A stretch of DNA of 64,000 nt from Dermatophagoides farinae. Taxonomy: Eukaryota > Arthropoda > Arachnida > Sarcoptiformes > Pyroglyphidae. The position numbers and the translations under genes are program-made. Where the stretch lies: positions 5,523,001 through 5,587,000 of the forward strand of contig NC_134679.1 in NCBI RefSeq assembly GCF_024713945.1. Reading direction: 5' to 3'. The stretch's first letter is position 1, and every line of letters starts with the position of its first letter. The notes beneath the pieces were generated by a model that searched no databases, was not told where the DNA came from, and saw nothing but the letters and a program-made list of their open reading frames with translations. Positions 1-11,411 of this stretch are shown in pieces.

Positions 1-914
1 GCAAATATGCTTTACAGTAATAAAAAGTAAGTTTTTTTTAGTTTAAATCAATTTTTTCAATTATTAATTCAATATTTTTTTGTATTAGTTTACAAATGAA
101 AGACGCCTATGTTGATTTGTTGATCAAAAAATTTATGGCAGTGGCTAAACAATTAGATTTTCATGATACGAATGCCGCTTTGGCTGAAATCAATGGTGCC
201 GTAAAGAAAGCTACTAAAGATATGATTCCCACATTATTGGATCAAATCGATCCGGAAACTCGTGCTATATTGATTAACGCTATTCATTTTAAAGGTCTTT
301 GGAAATATCCATTCAACAAAGAGGCCACATTTGATAGTGATTTCCGTAAATCCGATGGAACCGTCATCAAAGTGAAGATGATGAGCCAGAAGAAAAATTT
401 TGCTTATTATCAATGTGAAGATACTGGCTTGAAAGCTTTAGCGATTCCATACACGGCCGGATCGATTTCGATGGTGATTTTATTGCCTGCCGAAGGAAAG
501 ACTATTGAAAGCGTTTTGGAAACAATGCAAAATGACAATAATTTGTCACAAATTCTAAACAAAATGGACACTTTAGATGTACAATTAATGATGCCTAAAT
601 TTCGAATCGAATCTACACATCATTTGATACCACATCTAGTTCGATTGGATGTGAAAAGCATTTTTACCAACGAAGCCGATCTTTCCAGTATTAGTTCAGA
701 GAAATTATTTGTTTCTGATGTAATACAAAAAGCAGTGATTGAAGTGAATGAAGAAGGTACTGAAGCTGCAGCCGCTACAGCAATCATGATGATGCGATGT
801 TGTGTAATGTTGGACGAAATCTTTTTCACTGTAGATCGACCATTTGTTTACATGTTAATTTCCAATGATCGTAAACATATTTTATTCACCGGTGTTTGTG
901 AAAATCCAAATTAA
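1..914 (+). CDS. Serpin (serine protease inhibitor), 3' part
   Basis: C-terminal three quarters of an inhibitory serpin; the 5' exons lie before the window. Exons: <1..26 and 89..914. The 62-base intron (GTAAGT..TTAG) joins ANMLYSNK to NLQMKDAY in frame, matching helix F of serpins. Visible family signatures are the NAIHFKGLWKYPF strand, the proximal hinge EEGTEAAAATA (P17-P7) and the C-terminal block DRPFVYMLI..ILFTGVCENP. The small-residue hinge is the mark of serpins able to insert their loop, so this is probably a working inhibitor rather than a storage-type relative. The reactive loop reads IMMMRCCVML: by length P1 falls on Arg or the first Cys, so a trypsin-like target is plausible. Serpins are known dust-mite allergens (group 27), but I cannot assign that label. 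Convergent with the next gene. Confidence 0.93.
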
Positions 915-1445
915 AATTAATCGATTTCGATCATTTATTGTTCACACATCTTGATCAAGTATTTCTGTTTTCTTTGAATAATACGAATCTTGAGTTTTTT
1001 GATGTTTTTCTTGAAAATATTATATTAAATAAGATTCTTGAGTGCTGACAAACCAAAATAAATTGCAAAAATACCACATTTTAAATAAGGAATTTATTTT
1101 ACTCGTGGCGCCACCTATAATCATGAATTTTTATGACCACCTGTTGAATGCTTAGGTATGTAGTTTTTAAGCCAATAGATGGCATTACTTACAAAGATGA
1201 AATTGTCAAAAAAGGTGAAATTAAATTTTTTCGTTGAAAAAGATCAGAATTTCTAATCTCCAAATTCTCATATACTGGGCACCATTGTATTGAAAATGTA
1301 TGATTTTAATTGGATAATCAATTCTTTTATAGATTAAAAAAATATCTATATATAAAAGGAATGAAAGTTTCCAGACTAGAAAATAATGATTGGAAAAAGA
1401 AACGTTTTGTTTTGCACATTATTATATAATGATGATGATGATTTT
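915..1445. other. Convergent intergenic spacer
   Basis: Lies between the stop codons of the serpin (+) and RABGAP1 (-). AT-rich, with AATAAA-like signals near 1059 and ATATAAAAG near 1350. I see no exon or RNA gene in it. Confidence 0.6.
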
Positions 1446-4400
1446 TCAATGTTCACTTTGACTACTATTACGTCGAAATTTATTGTTAATGTTTGATTGT
1501 TGTGGCTCGTTGTTTTGATTAGTTTGTTGACTATTCGATGATGATGATTCTGTTGATGATGATGCAATTCCCGATGAAATTGAATTACTTTGTTTCACCT
1601 GATTATGTTGATGTTTTGTCTGCGTTGATGATGATGATGATGAAGTTGCTGCATCACGTAATGATGATAATGTTTTAGAAAACCATGTATTATTTGCCAT
1701 AGCTGCACGTTCGTCATTTTGTGCTTTCAATAGATTCAATTCTGAATTGGTCGAATGCAATTTTCCAACTAGTTGCTACAAAGTAGAAAAAAATTTCAAT
1801 TGTAAAAATTGATTCAATTAATCAGAAAAAAACATACCCCATTACGATCTTCAGATTCAGCTAAAGCAATCTTTGTTTTAATCAATTCGGATTCCAAATC
1901 AGCGATTCGTCTATAAAGATCTTGTTTAGCTTGATCTTGTTCTTCATACTGACCATTACTATTATTATGATTATTATTCAGATTGATCGAATCATCATTT
2001 TCTGAATGAATTATTTTATCGACAATTTCTGCACAATTATGACATGTTTTAATGTCATCAAGTATTTTTTCCATCATTATACGTGAATCTTCTCGACATT
2101 TTTCATATTTTTCCTGATAATTTCGACAAATTTGTTTATATTCTTCAATAATTTTGCGATCATTCTTTGCTTTCAACTCGAAACGATCAATTTCATGACG
2201 ATATTTATCCTTATTAATCAACAATGTTAATGTTAGAAGTCACCCATTTAATACAGGATCAAACAATGTTACTAACCTTTAAATTTTTAAGCTCTTCACC
2301 CAATTGTTTACGATCATCTTCCGAATCGACCAATTTAGTTCGTGTCTGTAATAATAAGCCGTTAAGAGTGTCAGCTTTATCTTCAGCACGATCAACCTCA
2401 ATTTTCATTCGTATTTTTGATTGACATAATCCCAATAGTTCCAATGCTTGGTCATCGTTTTCCTGTTCTAGCCGGGCAACCGTCTGCATTAATCGTTTAT
2501 TTTCCGTTTGTAAAATTTCAAATGGATCACGATTCTTTTCTTGCCATTCCTTATAATGAGCTTCATATTTTTTCGCTTTCTATCAATATGATGAAAAAAA
2601 ATAATCATTAGCAATTCATTATATAACCAACGAATCAATGACACTAACCTTGACATTAATTTTAATAGATTTTCGTATCAATTCTCGAGCCGAATCATCA
2701 TTACGATAAAGTTTAGGTAAAGTGACACGAAAATATTTCATAATACCTTCAAAATCTAAAGCTAATAAATCATTTTTGGACATTTGTAACAGTCCTAAAG
2801 CAATCTGTAGGATAACATCCATTTCATCCAATAGAAACAAATCGATAATCATGAACACAACATTTAATGTGAATTTTGTTGTAAATAATGTTAGAAACCA
2901 TTGTGATGCATACATATGTGCTTCGATATGTAGATCAATAAAATGGCAATAAAGTTCCGGTATTTGTTCGTCTAATAATCGTTCAAGTTGATAGAATTTA
3001 CAATGTAAATTTTCTAGGCCACTTTTGAATAAATCACGTAAACCATAACGATACATGATTTGTACTAGCACCAAAAAGGCCTGTTCTTCCTGGCATATTC
3101 AACAGGAGAGCTGCAATTAGATATGAAAGACCTTGACAATAGCCAATTTCAGCATCATAATTTGAATATGCTTTACATATACGAAACAATGATTCTTGTT
3201 GTTCTATATAAATATAGTTTTGGGAGGGAAGAAAAATTAGAAACTTTTGAAAAATCAGATAAAAATTACAAAAAAAAAATTACCCGATCCAGAATCACGA
3301 AATTTTTCATGAGCTGTAAATGTTCGTGAAATATCACGTAAAATAATCGATTCATATGAGGATTCTTGTGTAACAAATAATTTATATTTTGGCAAAATTT
3401 TCTCCTCAATTTCATGTGCACGAGATAATAGCTGCCAGATTTCTGGCCGTAATGCTTGTGGAATTCCACCACGTCTTATCATGCTGGCCATTTGTCGTGG
3501 TCGTACAGAAAGATTTTCTTTATTCCATTTTTCCATAATGTTATGCCAAGCTTGAATTTCATTCTGTGAACATTCACGTCGAACCGAACCGGATCCACTT
3601 TGTAACGGTTCATCATCATCCTCGGGCGGTTCATCTTCTGGCAACGGTGAACCTGGCGTTGGAGTTGAATTCTCTTTCGAACTTTCGGATATTTTATTAA
3701 GATTAAGTTGCAATGCTAATCGTTGTTTTTGCATAGCAATTTGTGTGGATGAAAGACAAGAAATTACTTCATAAATAATACGTCCATGCATATCGGGTCG
3801 TTGTCGAACAATTAAAGAGAATGATTCATGCATAAAACGTTGTGAATTTTTCGAAAGATTGGCTAAATTTTTCAAAAATTTTTCAGTTGTCGATATTGAT
3901 GTTGGAATGATTTTCGCTTTAGATTCAAAAATAAATCGAATTGGTTCTTCAATATTTTCTAGAATTAAATCTAAAGCAATGGTAAAATATACACGACTAT
4001 TTCGTGCGGTTTCTGTATTCAAATGATCGGAATCAATTTCGGTTGGAATCCAACTGGCTACAATCTGCCATTGTGATTGTGTTGGTGTCGATTCTGGATT
4101 CGGTATCGACGAGCTCATCGAATTCAAACCAATAGCTACCATTTGATTCGGAGAAACGTTACGTCCCGGTGATAGTAACATTCCAAAACAACGTTCAATT
4201 CTTATCATTGGAAAATTATGATGTGTTAGATCCTGTTGTAGATTTATTATGATACGTTTATCAACATTGGTTCGAATTTTGAAACTATCCTTTTCTCGTG
4301 GACATGTTTGCCATTTTCCTTCTGTGATTTCTTCCTGAATTTCTACTTCGGCATTCATGACCACTTTAAATTCGTTGACACGTGATACGACAGTATTTGT

Positions 4401-5313
4401 CGATAATGGCTGAAATTGATTCATAATACCATGTAATTTACGAAATACATTCAATACATCGGTTACTACAGCCGGTGATTCAAATTGTGTGATAAAACAT
4501 TGTTGATAACGATTTTGTTGTTGTTGTTTGCTCGTAGTACTAGAAGCTGGTTGTGATGATGGTGGTGAAAAAATTGTTGTCATTGTCAAACATTGTTCGA
4601 CTGGTGTATTCAATTGACCACGATATAAAAATAATTGATTAACGAGAATTTTAATCGGATGGATTAATAATGATCGGCGAACAGATTGTAAATCATTTGG
4701 ATGTAAATTGTCGAAAAATTCTTCATTACATTTTCGAATAGAGGAAAAAAATTTTTTCCAATTGTTTTCCTGATGATTCATGATAATCAACAAATTCAAT
4801 TTGAACAAAATCATTTATAGTATGTGGAATGTTGATTTCAATTTGTGGTAAGTAATAATCCACCATTTGATTATTATTCATTTCATGATTAACTTTTAAT
4901 TGATGCATTGAACGTTCAACTTCTTGTTCGAAACCTTTTCGTTCATTTCGTAGGAAACGTATGCCTAATAATTGTGCACGAATCTGATGTATAAAAGATG
5001 ATGATGATGATCGATCATCATTCGGTGGTTTAGATAATGGAGATTGTTCGGGTTTTGAAATTTTTTCATCAACATTTTCAACATTATTATTATTGATGTT
5101 TGAATAATCATTGTTGCTTTGTTGAACATTATTGTTTTTTTCCAATGGTTTTTCTGTAATGATCATTAGTGAAAGAAAAATGTCAATGAAAAATCAATAT
5201 AATCAATAAACGAGTGAGCGAAAAACTCCCCTAATCAAAATAATAAACATACCAACAACAGGATGATCATCATTATCATCACCATGTGAAGCAAGAATTT
5301 CACATTTTTCCAT
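1446..5313 (-). CDS. RABGAP1: Rab GTPase-activating protein 1 (PTB + kinesin-like + TBC)
   Basis: Switches off Rab GTPases on endosomal/Golgi membranes. Exons in coding order: 5313-5253, 5153-3284, 3203-2649, 2579-2277, 2209-1838, 1775-1446; about 1162 aa. Order: acidic/Ser-rich N-terminus, divergent PTB domain, a middle domain with the diagnostic IERCFGMLLSPGRNV, then TBC with the arginine finger (ILRDISRTF) and glutamine finger (GYCQG), the conserved HMYASQWFLTLF block, a long coiled coil starting RLEQENDD, and NTWFSKTLSSL near the C-terminus. All agree with animal RABGAP1/RABGAP1L in order and length (about 1070 aa in human). Two one-base gains break the frame: an A7 run at 4745-4751 (PTB) and CC at 3089-3090 (TBC, right after the glutamine finger). 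Without them the protein reads through cleanly, so sequence error is more likely than decay. Confidence 0.92.
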
Positions 5314-6442
5314 TATTGTTATTTGAATTTTTTGGCCAAGAAATATTTTTCTCTTTATCAGATTTTTTATCACACGTGGAATGGGAAAAAAGCTCTATTC
5401 TATTCTGTATTTCACAAAAATTGATGATTTTTTAAATCACACTTGAACGATGGCGACGATGACGATGACAACAACAATCAAAATCAATGTTCATCGTTGT
5501 TGTTGTTGTTTTTATAATCATAGAATAGCGACGTAAACACAAACAGAGTGATGAATAGAAAATGAACTACATTGACGAAATTTTGATATGATTGAAATGG
5601 ATTATTATCCGTCAAGCTGCCCACTGATTGAAATGAAAAATGAAAAAATTTTATTAAAATTAAAATCGAATCTGATGATATCGACCAATAAACCAAACAA
5701 AACGTACAAATTATAAATCATTGAGAGAAAAATACCATTTGTATATGTTCTAAAGGAATTTCAAGAGCTCAATATCGCGATTGTTTAATTTATTTGATGA
5801 ATAAGAGTGAGAGAGAGAGTAAAAAGGTTTAGCAGTGGAAAGTTTGATATAACGGTTGATTTATTATGACGATGATGTTTGTATTGGCCAACTCTGAATA
5901 CTAAAACTAAAAATGGCAATAACAACAATTCTTAGAACTGACAAAATTAATTTTTTCGCTAAAACCACCCACCCACATACACACATCGGTATTAATAACA
6001 ACACATAAATACATAAACAACACAAACAATAAAATGGAATCGAATACGTCAGTCCAAAATGTAAACAGTAAAATAAGAAAACAATTTTCACAACGATTTG
6101 ATCTGTATAAATTTTGGTATATGTTTTGGACAGATGAAACAGAATAATAAAGCAAATAAAAAAATGTGAAAACCAATCGAATTTTCGAAAATAAATACGG
6201 GTATAAAAAAAAATTTGCTAATAACCGATATAGCCACCAATAGTGGTAATTTGCTCTTTGATGATGAAATTTTTTTTTTCTAACTACTATTTTGACTTGA
6301 AAAGCTTACTGAAGGTAGCATCAGTGAATTTCCGTTCTTGAATCACATGTGAATTTTTGTTTCGTCTTTGCACAGTTGATTAATTTTAACCAATTTCAAA
6401 ATTCAAATTAAATCCATACAAATTAATTTCTGACCACAAAAT
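5314..6442. promoter_or_regulatory. Divergent spacer between RABGAP1 and TOMM6
   Basis: About 1.1 kb between two start codons on opposite strands, so it should hold both promoters and 5' UTRs. AT-rich with short GA and ACAC stretches. No clear TATA box or further coding exon seen. Confidence 0.45.
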
Positions 6443-6710
6443 ATGGCACAAAATGAAGGTGGAAATCGTATAATTAATATGGCAAAATCAGTTTATAATG
6501 ATCCATTCATGTGGTAAGTGGATTTTATTATGAAATAAAAATTTCGTGTGAAGAAAATTTTAAATTCATTTTTTTTCCAATTATTTCACTACTTCATATA
6601 GGAATCTAGTGAAAAGTTGGGCTTTTTTTGCTGGTGGTGTATTCATTGCTCGTGAAGTTTTTGAATTTGATCCATCATTTGCTGTGGCACCACCAATGGG
6701 ACCACCATAA
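6443..6710 (+). CDS. TOMM6: Mitochondrial import receptor subunit TOM6
   Basis: Small tail-anchored subunit that stabilises the TOM translocase in the mitochondrial outer membrane. Two exons, 6443..6513 and 6602..6710, with an 88-base intron (GTAAGT..ATAG) that splits a Trp codon; 59 aa, close to the vertebrate length of about 74. The conserved core is visible: a helix N-terminal to WNLVKSWAFFAGGVFIAREV, which is the membrane segment and matches the F-A-A-G-V-W-L-A-R pattern of animal TOMM6, followed by a short acidic and Pro-rich tail ending AVAPPMGPP. Too short to appear without joining the exons. Its start is the first ATG after the divergent promoter. The call rests mainly on the AGVxxAR segment and size. 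Confidence 0.75.
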
Positions 6711-6941
6711 TTGCTCGAAGTTTCCAGAAATCAATAATTTTTTGTCTAGAATTCATTAAATCTCACACTAATACCAATTTTAATAGTTTTTTCTTGTCAT
6801 TACTTAAAAAAACAATAATACAAATATGTATATGATGAAATAAAATAAAAATTTATTTTCAATAACAAAATTCAATTTCGAAACAAAAAACTTTTCATTC
6901 AAATAAACAATGATGACGATGATCATTTATCGATTGGTGTT

Positions 6942-8951
6942 TTACATGTGTTCTTTCGAGATTATAAACTAAAAAAAAAGAAAAATATCATTAGAAAATT
7001 ATCTTCAATTCATATTGATCGATTATGATTAATGAATCAAAATCCATGATCTAATTTGTTAATCTAGCAGATATTTATGAAAAAATCCCTCAATTGAGCT
7101 TGCACATTCATTGAATATAATAATGAATGACAAGCGCAGGCTTATCTGCATGGATAAATGGATCTCGAAAACGAAAATTAATAAACTTACCATTTTTTTG
7201 GTGAGAAAAAATCCATCCAAATAACAACCTGTATAGAGAGACGAGGAATATGAATTAAAACAAATGAAATACAATTTTTTTTTGCTTAATTATAACAAAA
7301 AGAATTTAAATTTCAGTAGCAGAACTGATAAATCATGGTTCATCAATTATAATGATTTGGTAAGTAGATGTTTTCATCATGGAATTTTTTTTGAGAAAAA
7401 ATGATATTCAATTTCAATTAGAAAAAAATATTAACTCACCTCTAATGACTGGAAATATCCCCAATTGGATTATCCACAGTATAAAACCAGACTAAATCGA
7501 AAAAGAAAATGTAATTAGTTTCCTAATATCAAAATGATATTCTGTTGTATAATCTAAATTGACTCAAACTAACTAATAAAAAATTGATTTTGCAGAAATG
7601 GAGATACCAAATTCTAAATCCATTTTAATATGGAAAGATTTAGCATTCAGGTTTCTTTTTCTGCATATTCAGTGACACCAGTTGTCTACCATTTACAATT
7701 TACCTTGTTTGTACAATTTCAGGAAAATTTCGAAGCCATTTTAGAATCCTGAAATGAGAAAAACAAGAGAAAAAATTAATTGTAATTCATAAAAAGATTT
7801 CTGAATAAAATTTATGGCTACAAAAAAAATCAGTCAACATTTTTCTTCAAATATTTTTTCGGAATCCGGTAAAGCTATAGTTTTTTTTAATGGAGTGTTC
7901 ATCCTCTCAATTTGTTAAAATGTATAGAATAACAAGAATTTAAAACTTACTTCTTTAATGGTGATAATTTGGTATTAAATTTGAGATCCTACATTCTAGA
8001 ACAGGATAAGAAATGTATCAATTATAAAATATAGACTTTGATTTTTTTTTTGTTAAAAACAATTCAAAGTAGATCTCTTCAATTGATCATGATCAATATT
8101 GGCATCAATAATGCTGAATGGAACGACCATTGATTGACCAAAGTACATCCATTGGATGATTATGCCGTTAAAAAAAATCGAATTCAAATTATTCTCGCGT
8201 ACCTTTCGTAAATGATGGACGATTGAAACCTGTTGATAAGAAAAAAATTGTATCAGATTTGAAAAAACCATAAATTGATCTATAAAATGTATACAATTTA
8301 TAGAGAGTGCAATCGCAATTATGATTTAGGCATAGCCAGTAAATGGAGAATCAAAATTGATGATGATCATCATCGAAAAAATTGAAATCTCTATCGTGCC
8401 AATGTTATGCCGGCTGATTAATATGCATGCAGTTAAAATTTAAATCTTACCATTAACAATTATCATCAGCCAGAAAAAAATATAGAACCCTATGGAAAAA
8501 AGAAAATAAAAAATTAGAATTTTGTTGAAAATGGAAATTTTCATTGATCAAAAAACAGAATCAAAATCAGAGTGGTGCAAAAGCCAAAAAAGCTTTTTGA
8601 TCATTGACAATTGTCTACAAGTTGGTGGATTCTCATCATTTTTTTTTTCTGGAGATTTGATCAATTTTTTAAATGAAAATTTGCTTACCATTTAACAGTG
8701 AAAAAACATAAATAATGATGCAAGAGAAATTTACAAATAATAAATCTGAAATGAATAAAATGAAAAAAAACAAATTGTGATTATTGAATTTCAATTAAAA
8801 AATCTAAGAAATGCATGAGATAAATAAATATCAGAAATGCAGCTATCACCAATGGAATAATAATTCTGAATTACGTCCCGTGCATTTAACAAATACATCA
8901 TTTTTCTCAAGCAAAAAAAATTATAAGAATGAAACTCACCTTATAAGTCAT
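6942..8951 (-). pseudogene. Scattered small exons of a multi-pass membrane protein, possibly MARCHF6/Doa10-like remnant
   Basis: Between TOMM6 and NOG1 the minus strand carries at least eight exon-like pieces bounded by good GT/AG sites: 8745-8689, 8489-8451, 8229-8203, 7988-7951, 7748-7704, 7491-7440, 7228-7191 and 6968-6942. A possible start exon (ATG at 8951, MTYK, donor after 8940) lies just past the NOG1 stop. Most pieces encode hydrophobic segments, for example CIIIYVFSLLNG, FYIFFWLMIIVNG and GFILWIIQLGIFPVIRG followed by CYLDGFFL. The last pair recalls the GVFPLxxGxWLD block that I associate with the membrane ubiquitin ligase MARCHF6/Doa10; this is memory, not alignment. Reading phases clash at two joins (8203/7988 and 7704/7491), so the gene is either decayed, mis-sequenced or has exons I missed. 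It is far shorter than MARCHF6 (about 900 aa). Confidence 0.35.
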
Positions 8952-8965
8952 CGAAATGATTATCT

Positions 8966-11411
8966 CTATCGACTACGGCTTGATCCTAAGCCACGTTTTC
9001 CAGCCAATAAATGTTTCTGTCTAGTAGCCGGTATCATTCGATCTGCTTCACCTTTACGTGCATTTACGGCCAATTTTCGTTGTGAAATCTTTAATAATTT
9101 TCGAGCCTTCTTTCGCATCTAAATAGATAATAATGAAAAAGGAATCAATGAATTATTATCAAAAATAAATAGTAATGAAGAAACCGTACCTCATCATTTT
9201 TAAGACCAATACGATCACGTGGAGTTTTCGAGCTTGATCGTACACGACCTTCATCATCTACACGGCTCTTTTTCAATGGTGGTCGATGGATATCCGAATC
9301 CGGGATGGCAGCTTCATCAAAATAATTACTATCTTCATCACTTTCAATATCAACACCAAGTTCACGTTGTTCTTGTCGTAAACGTGATAAACTTCTTTCA
9401 CGTTTTTTATTCGTTCGTGGCATTATTGGTTTATTCGTATTATTCATTCGTTGCTCGAATTTAAGCAATCCTTTTTTATCACGTATTTTTCGTGCTAATT
9501 GTCGAATTTCTTGCAGTTCTTCATCTTCGGATTCAAGATCAAAATCATAATAACCAGAATTTATACGTTCTTCTTCCTCACGAATCAATGCATCTAATTT
9601 GGCTTCAATATTTGGATCAACATAATCGGCAATATTTCTGCCGTTCCAAACTTCAGGTATGATGTCATATTTTTCATCATTAGGTAGATCATAATTCTTT
9701 TTCAAATCAAGAATATAATCTTCACGTAATTCTAATTCAATATCACGTTCTAATTTTCGTTTCGTTGGAAGAGTTAGTGGTTCAAGATTTTCTTCATCAT
9801 CCATAATTTCATCTGCCACCATTTTATCATTCGTTTCCATTTGATTTCTTTTCTTCAGTACAGCTTCTGGAATGAATGGTGGACGTTCCTGTCAGACAAA
9901 CAAAATTCAGTTAATTTAAAATATTGAAAAAAAGGAAAGTTTTAGTTTTTCAAAAGTATAGTTCAGATTCGCTAAATTCAACATTATTAATTCTGAGTTG
10001 GATCTATTTTCATCTTTACTGTACACAACACACAAACACAAAATAGAACAAGAATCATTTTTAAAATTTACCTTATCATCTCTTGGCTGTGGCATTGCAA
10101 TATGAAGACGATTTTCAAACTCTTCACCACGTTTTGATTTAGTTTTATGTTCACAACGATGTGCTAATAAAATATCACAGGCTTCATTTCGTAATTCGAC
10201 GACACCATCCAATGTGGCCGTTGACATTTCATGTATTAACACAACATTTGGATCATTTCGTAATTCATCAAATAATTTGCCATGTTCATCATCAAGATCG
10301 GATATTTTTCGTACATCAATCTTATTGACAACAATTATTATTGGCTTATTCGAAAACAGTGGTTTTATATTATGAAATAATGATATTTGATCTTCAATTG
10401 AATAACCACATTGTTGTGAAACATCCATTATATAAATGATACATGAACGAATATGTGCCAATGCCGTAATTGATTGCATTTCAATTGTATTACGTTCTTC
10501 TAATGAATGATCAAGAATACCAGGAGTATCGATTACTTGCCAACGAAGATATTTATAATCTGTATGACCAACATATAATGATTTTGTCGTAAATGCATAT
10601 GGTTGTACTTCGACATCAGCACGAGTAATTTTATTGATAAATGATGATTTACCAACATTTGGAAAACCACAAATCAACAATGTTCGCATATTTGGATCAA
10701 TAGATGGTAAACGTGATAAATGTTGTCGTACTTGTTCTAAATATTGTAAATTTTCTGTTTGTCGTTTCAAAACGGTTACCATTCGTCCTAAGGCGGCTCT
10801 TTTGAGCATCTTACACCGGTACAGTGAATCACCATATTTCAATAATCGAACATAATCACGAGCGACACTGCAAAAAAAAAATTTCAAAAAAAAAAATGTT
10901 AATAAAGTGACTGCACCTCGTATTATAACGATAAAAAAAACAAGGCTTAATTAGCTTTATTATTTTGAAAAATTTGGTTTAGCATAATTTTGTCATGTTA
11001 CCTGTAATGACAATAATGAAATTCTGGCAACATAAAGATATTATTATGCAAAAAATGGAATGTTTATATGAAAAGTGATACTTACTTATCAATTAAATGT
11101 TTACATGTATTCAATTGTCCTAATGCTAATTTATAATGATCTTTATCATAAAGAACATTCATTAAATCGGCAAAAAATGGATGAATATCTTCAATTTTAG
11201 GAAATTCAGTCAATATTGTATCCAATTTATCATGGAAATTTTGTTGTGTAAATTTTACTTTACGCATATAAAATGAACGAATTCGTGATATTTTGAAATG
11301 TTTATGTACAACGGTTGGTGTTTTACGTTGAGTTTTCGATAGAATTATATCGATAAATTCTTTGTACGTTGGTACAATCGTTATACTTTTGAAACAATAT
11401 TTCGAACCCAT
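8966..11411 (-). CDS. GTPBP4: Nucleolar GTP-binding protein 1 (60S ribosome biogenesis)
   Basis: NOG1, a nucleolar GTPase needed for maturation of the 60S ribosomal subunit. Exons in coding order: 11411-11086, 10867-10072, 9888-9190, 9118-8966; 657 aa against 634 in human. Near-identical blocks to animal NOG1 include [69 protein letters not shown] and [11 protein letters not shown]. GTPase motifs: G1 [10 protein letters not shown]3 DTPGILDH, G4 NKID. The C-terminal half has the family's [12 protein letters not shown] and NIADYVDP segments, an acidic stretch and the basic tail [16 protein letters not shown]. Intron phases agree throughout, and there is no frameshift here. Start chosen as the only ATG before the conserved N-terminus. 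Confidence 0.97.

Noticed and set aside
7313-7357. Plus-strand exon-like piece with TTTCAG acceptor and GTAAGT donor
   Set aside because: Isolated, on the opposite strand to all neighbouring exon-like pieces, and no partner exon found.
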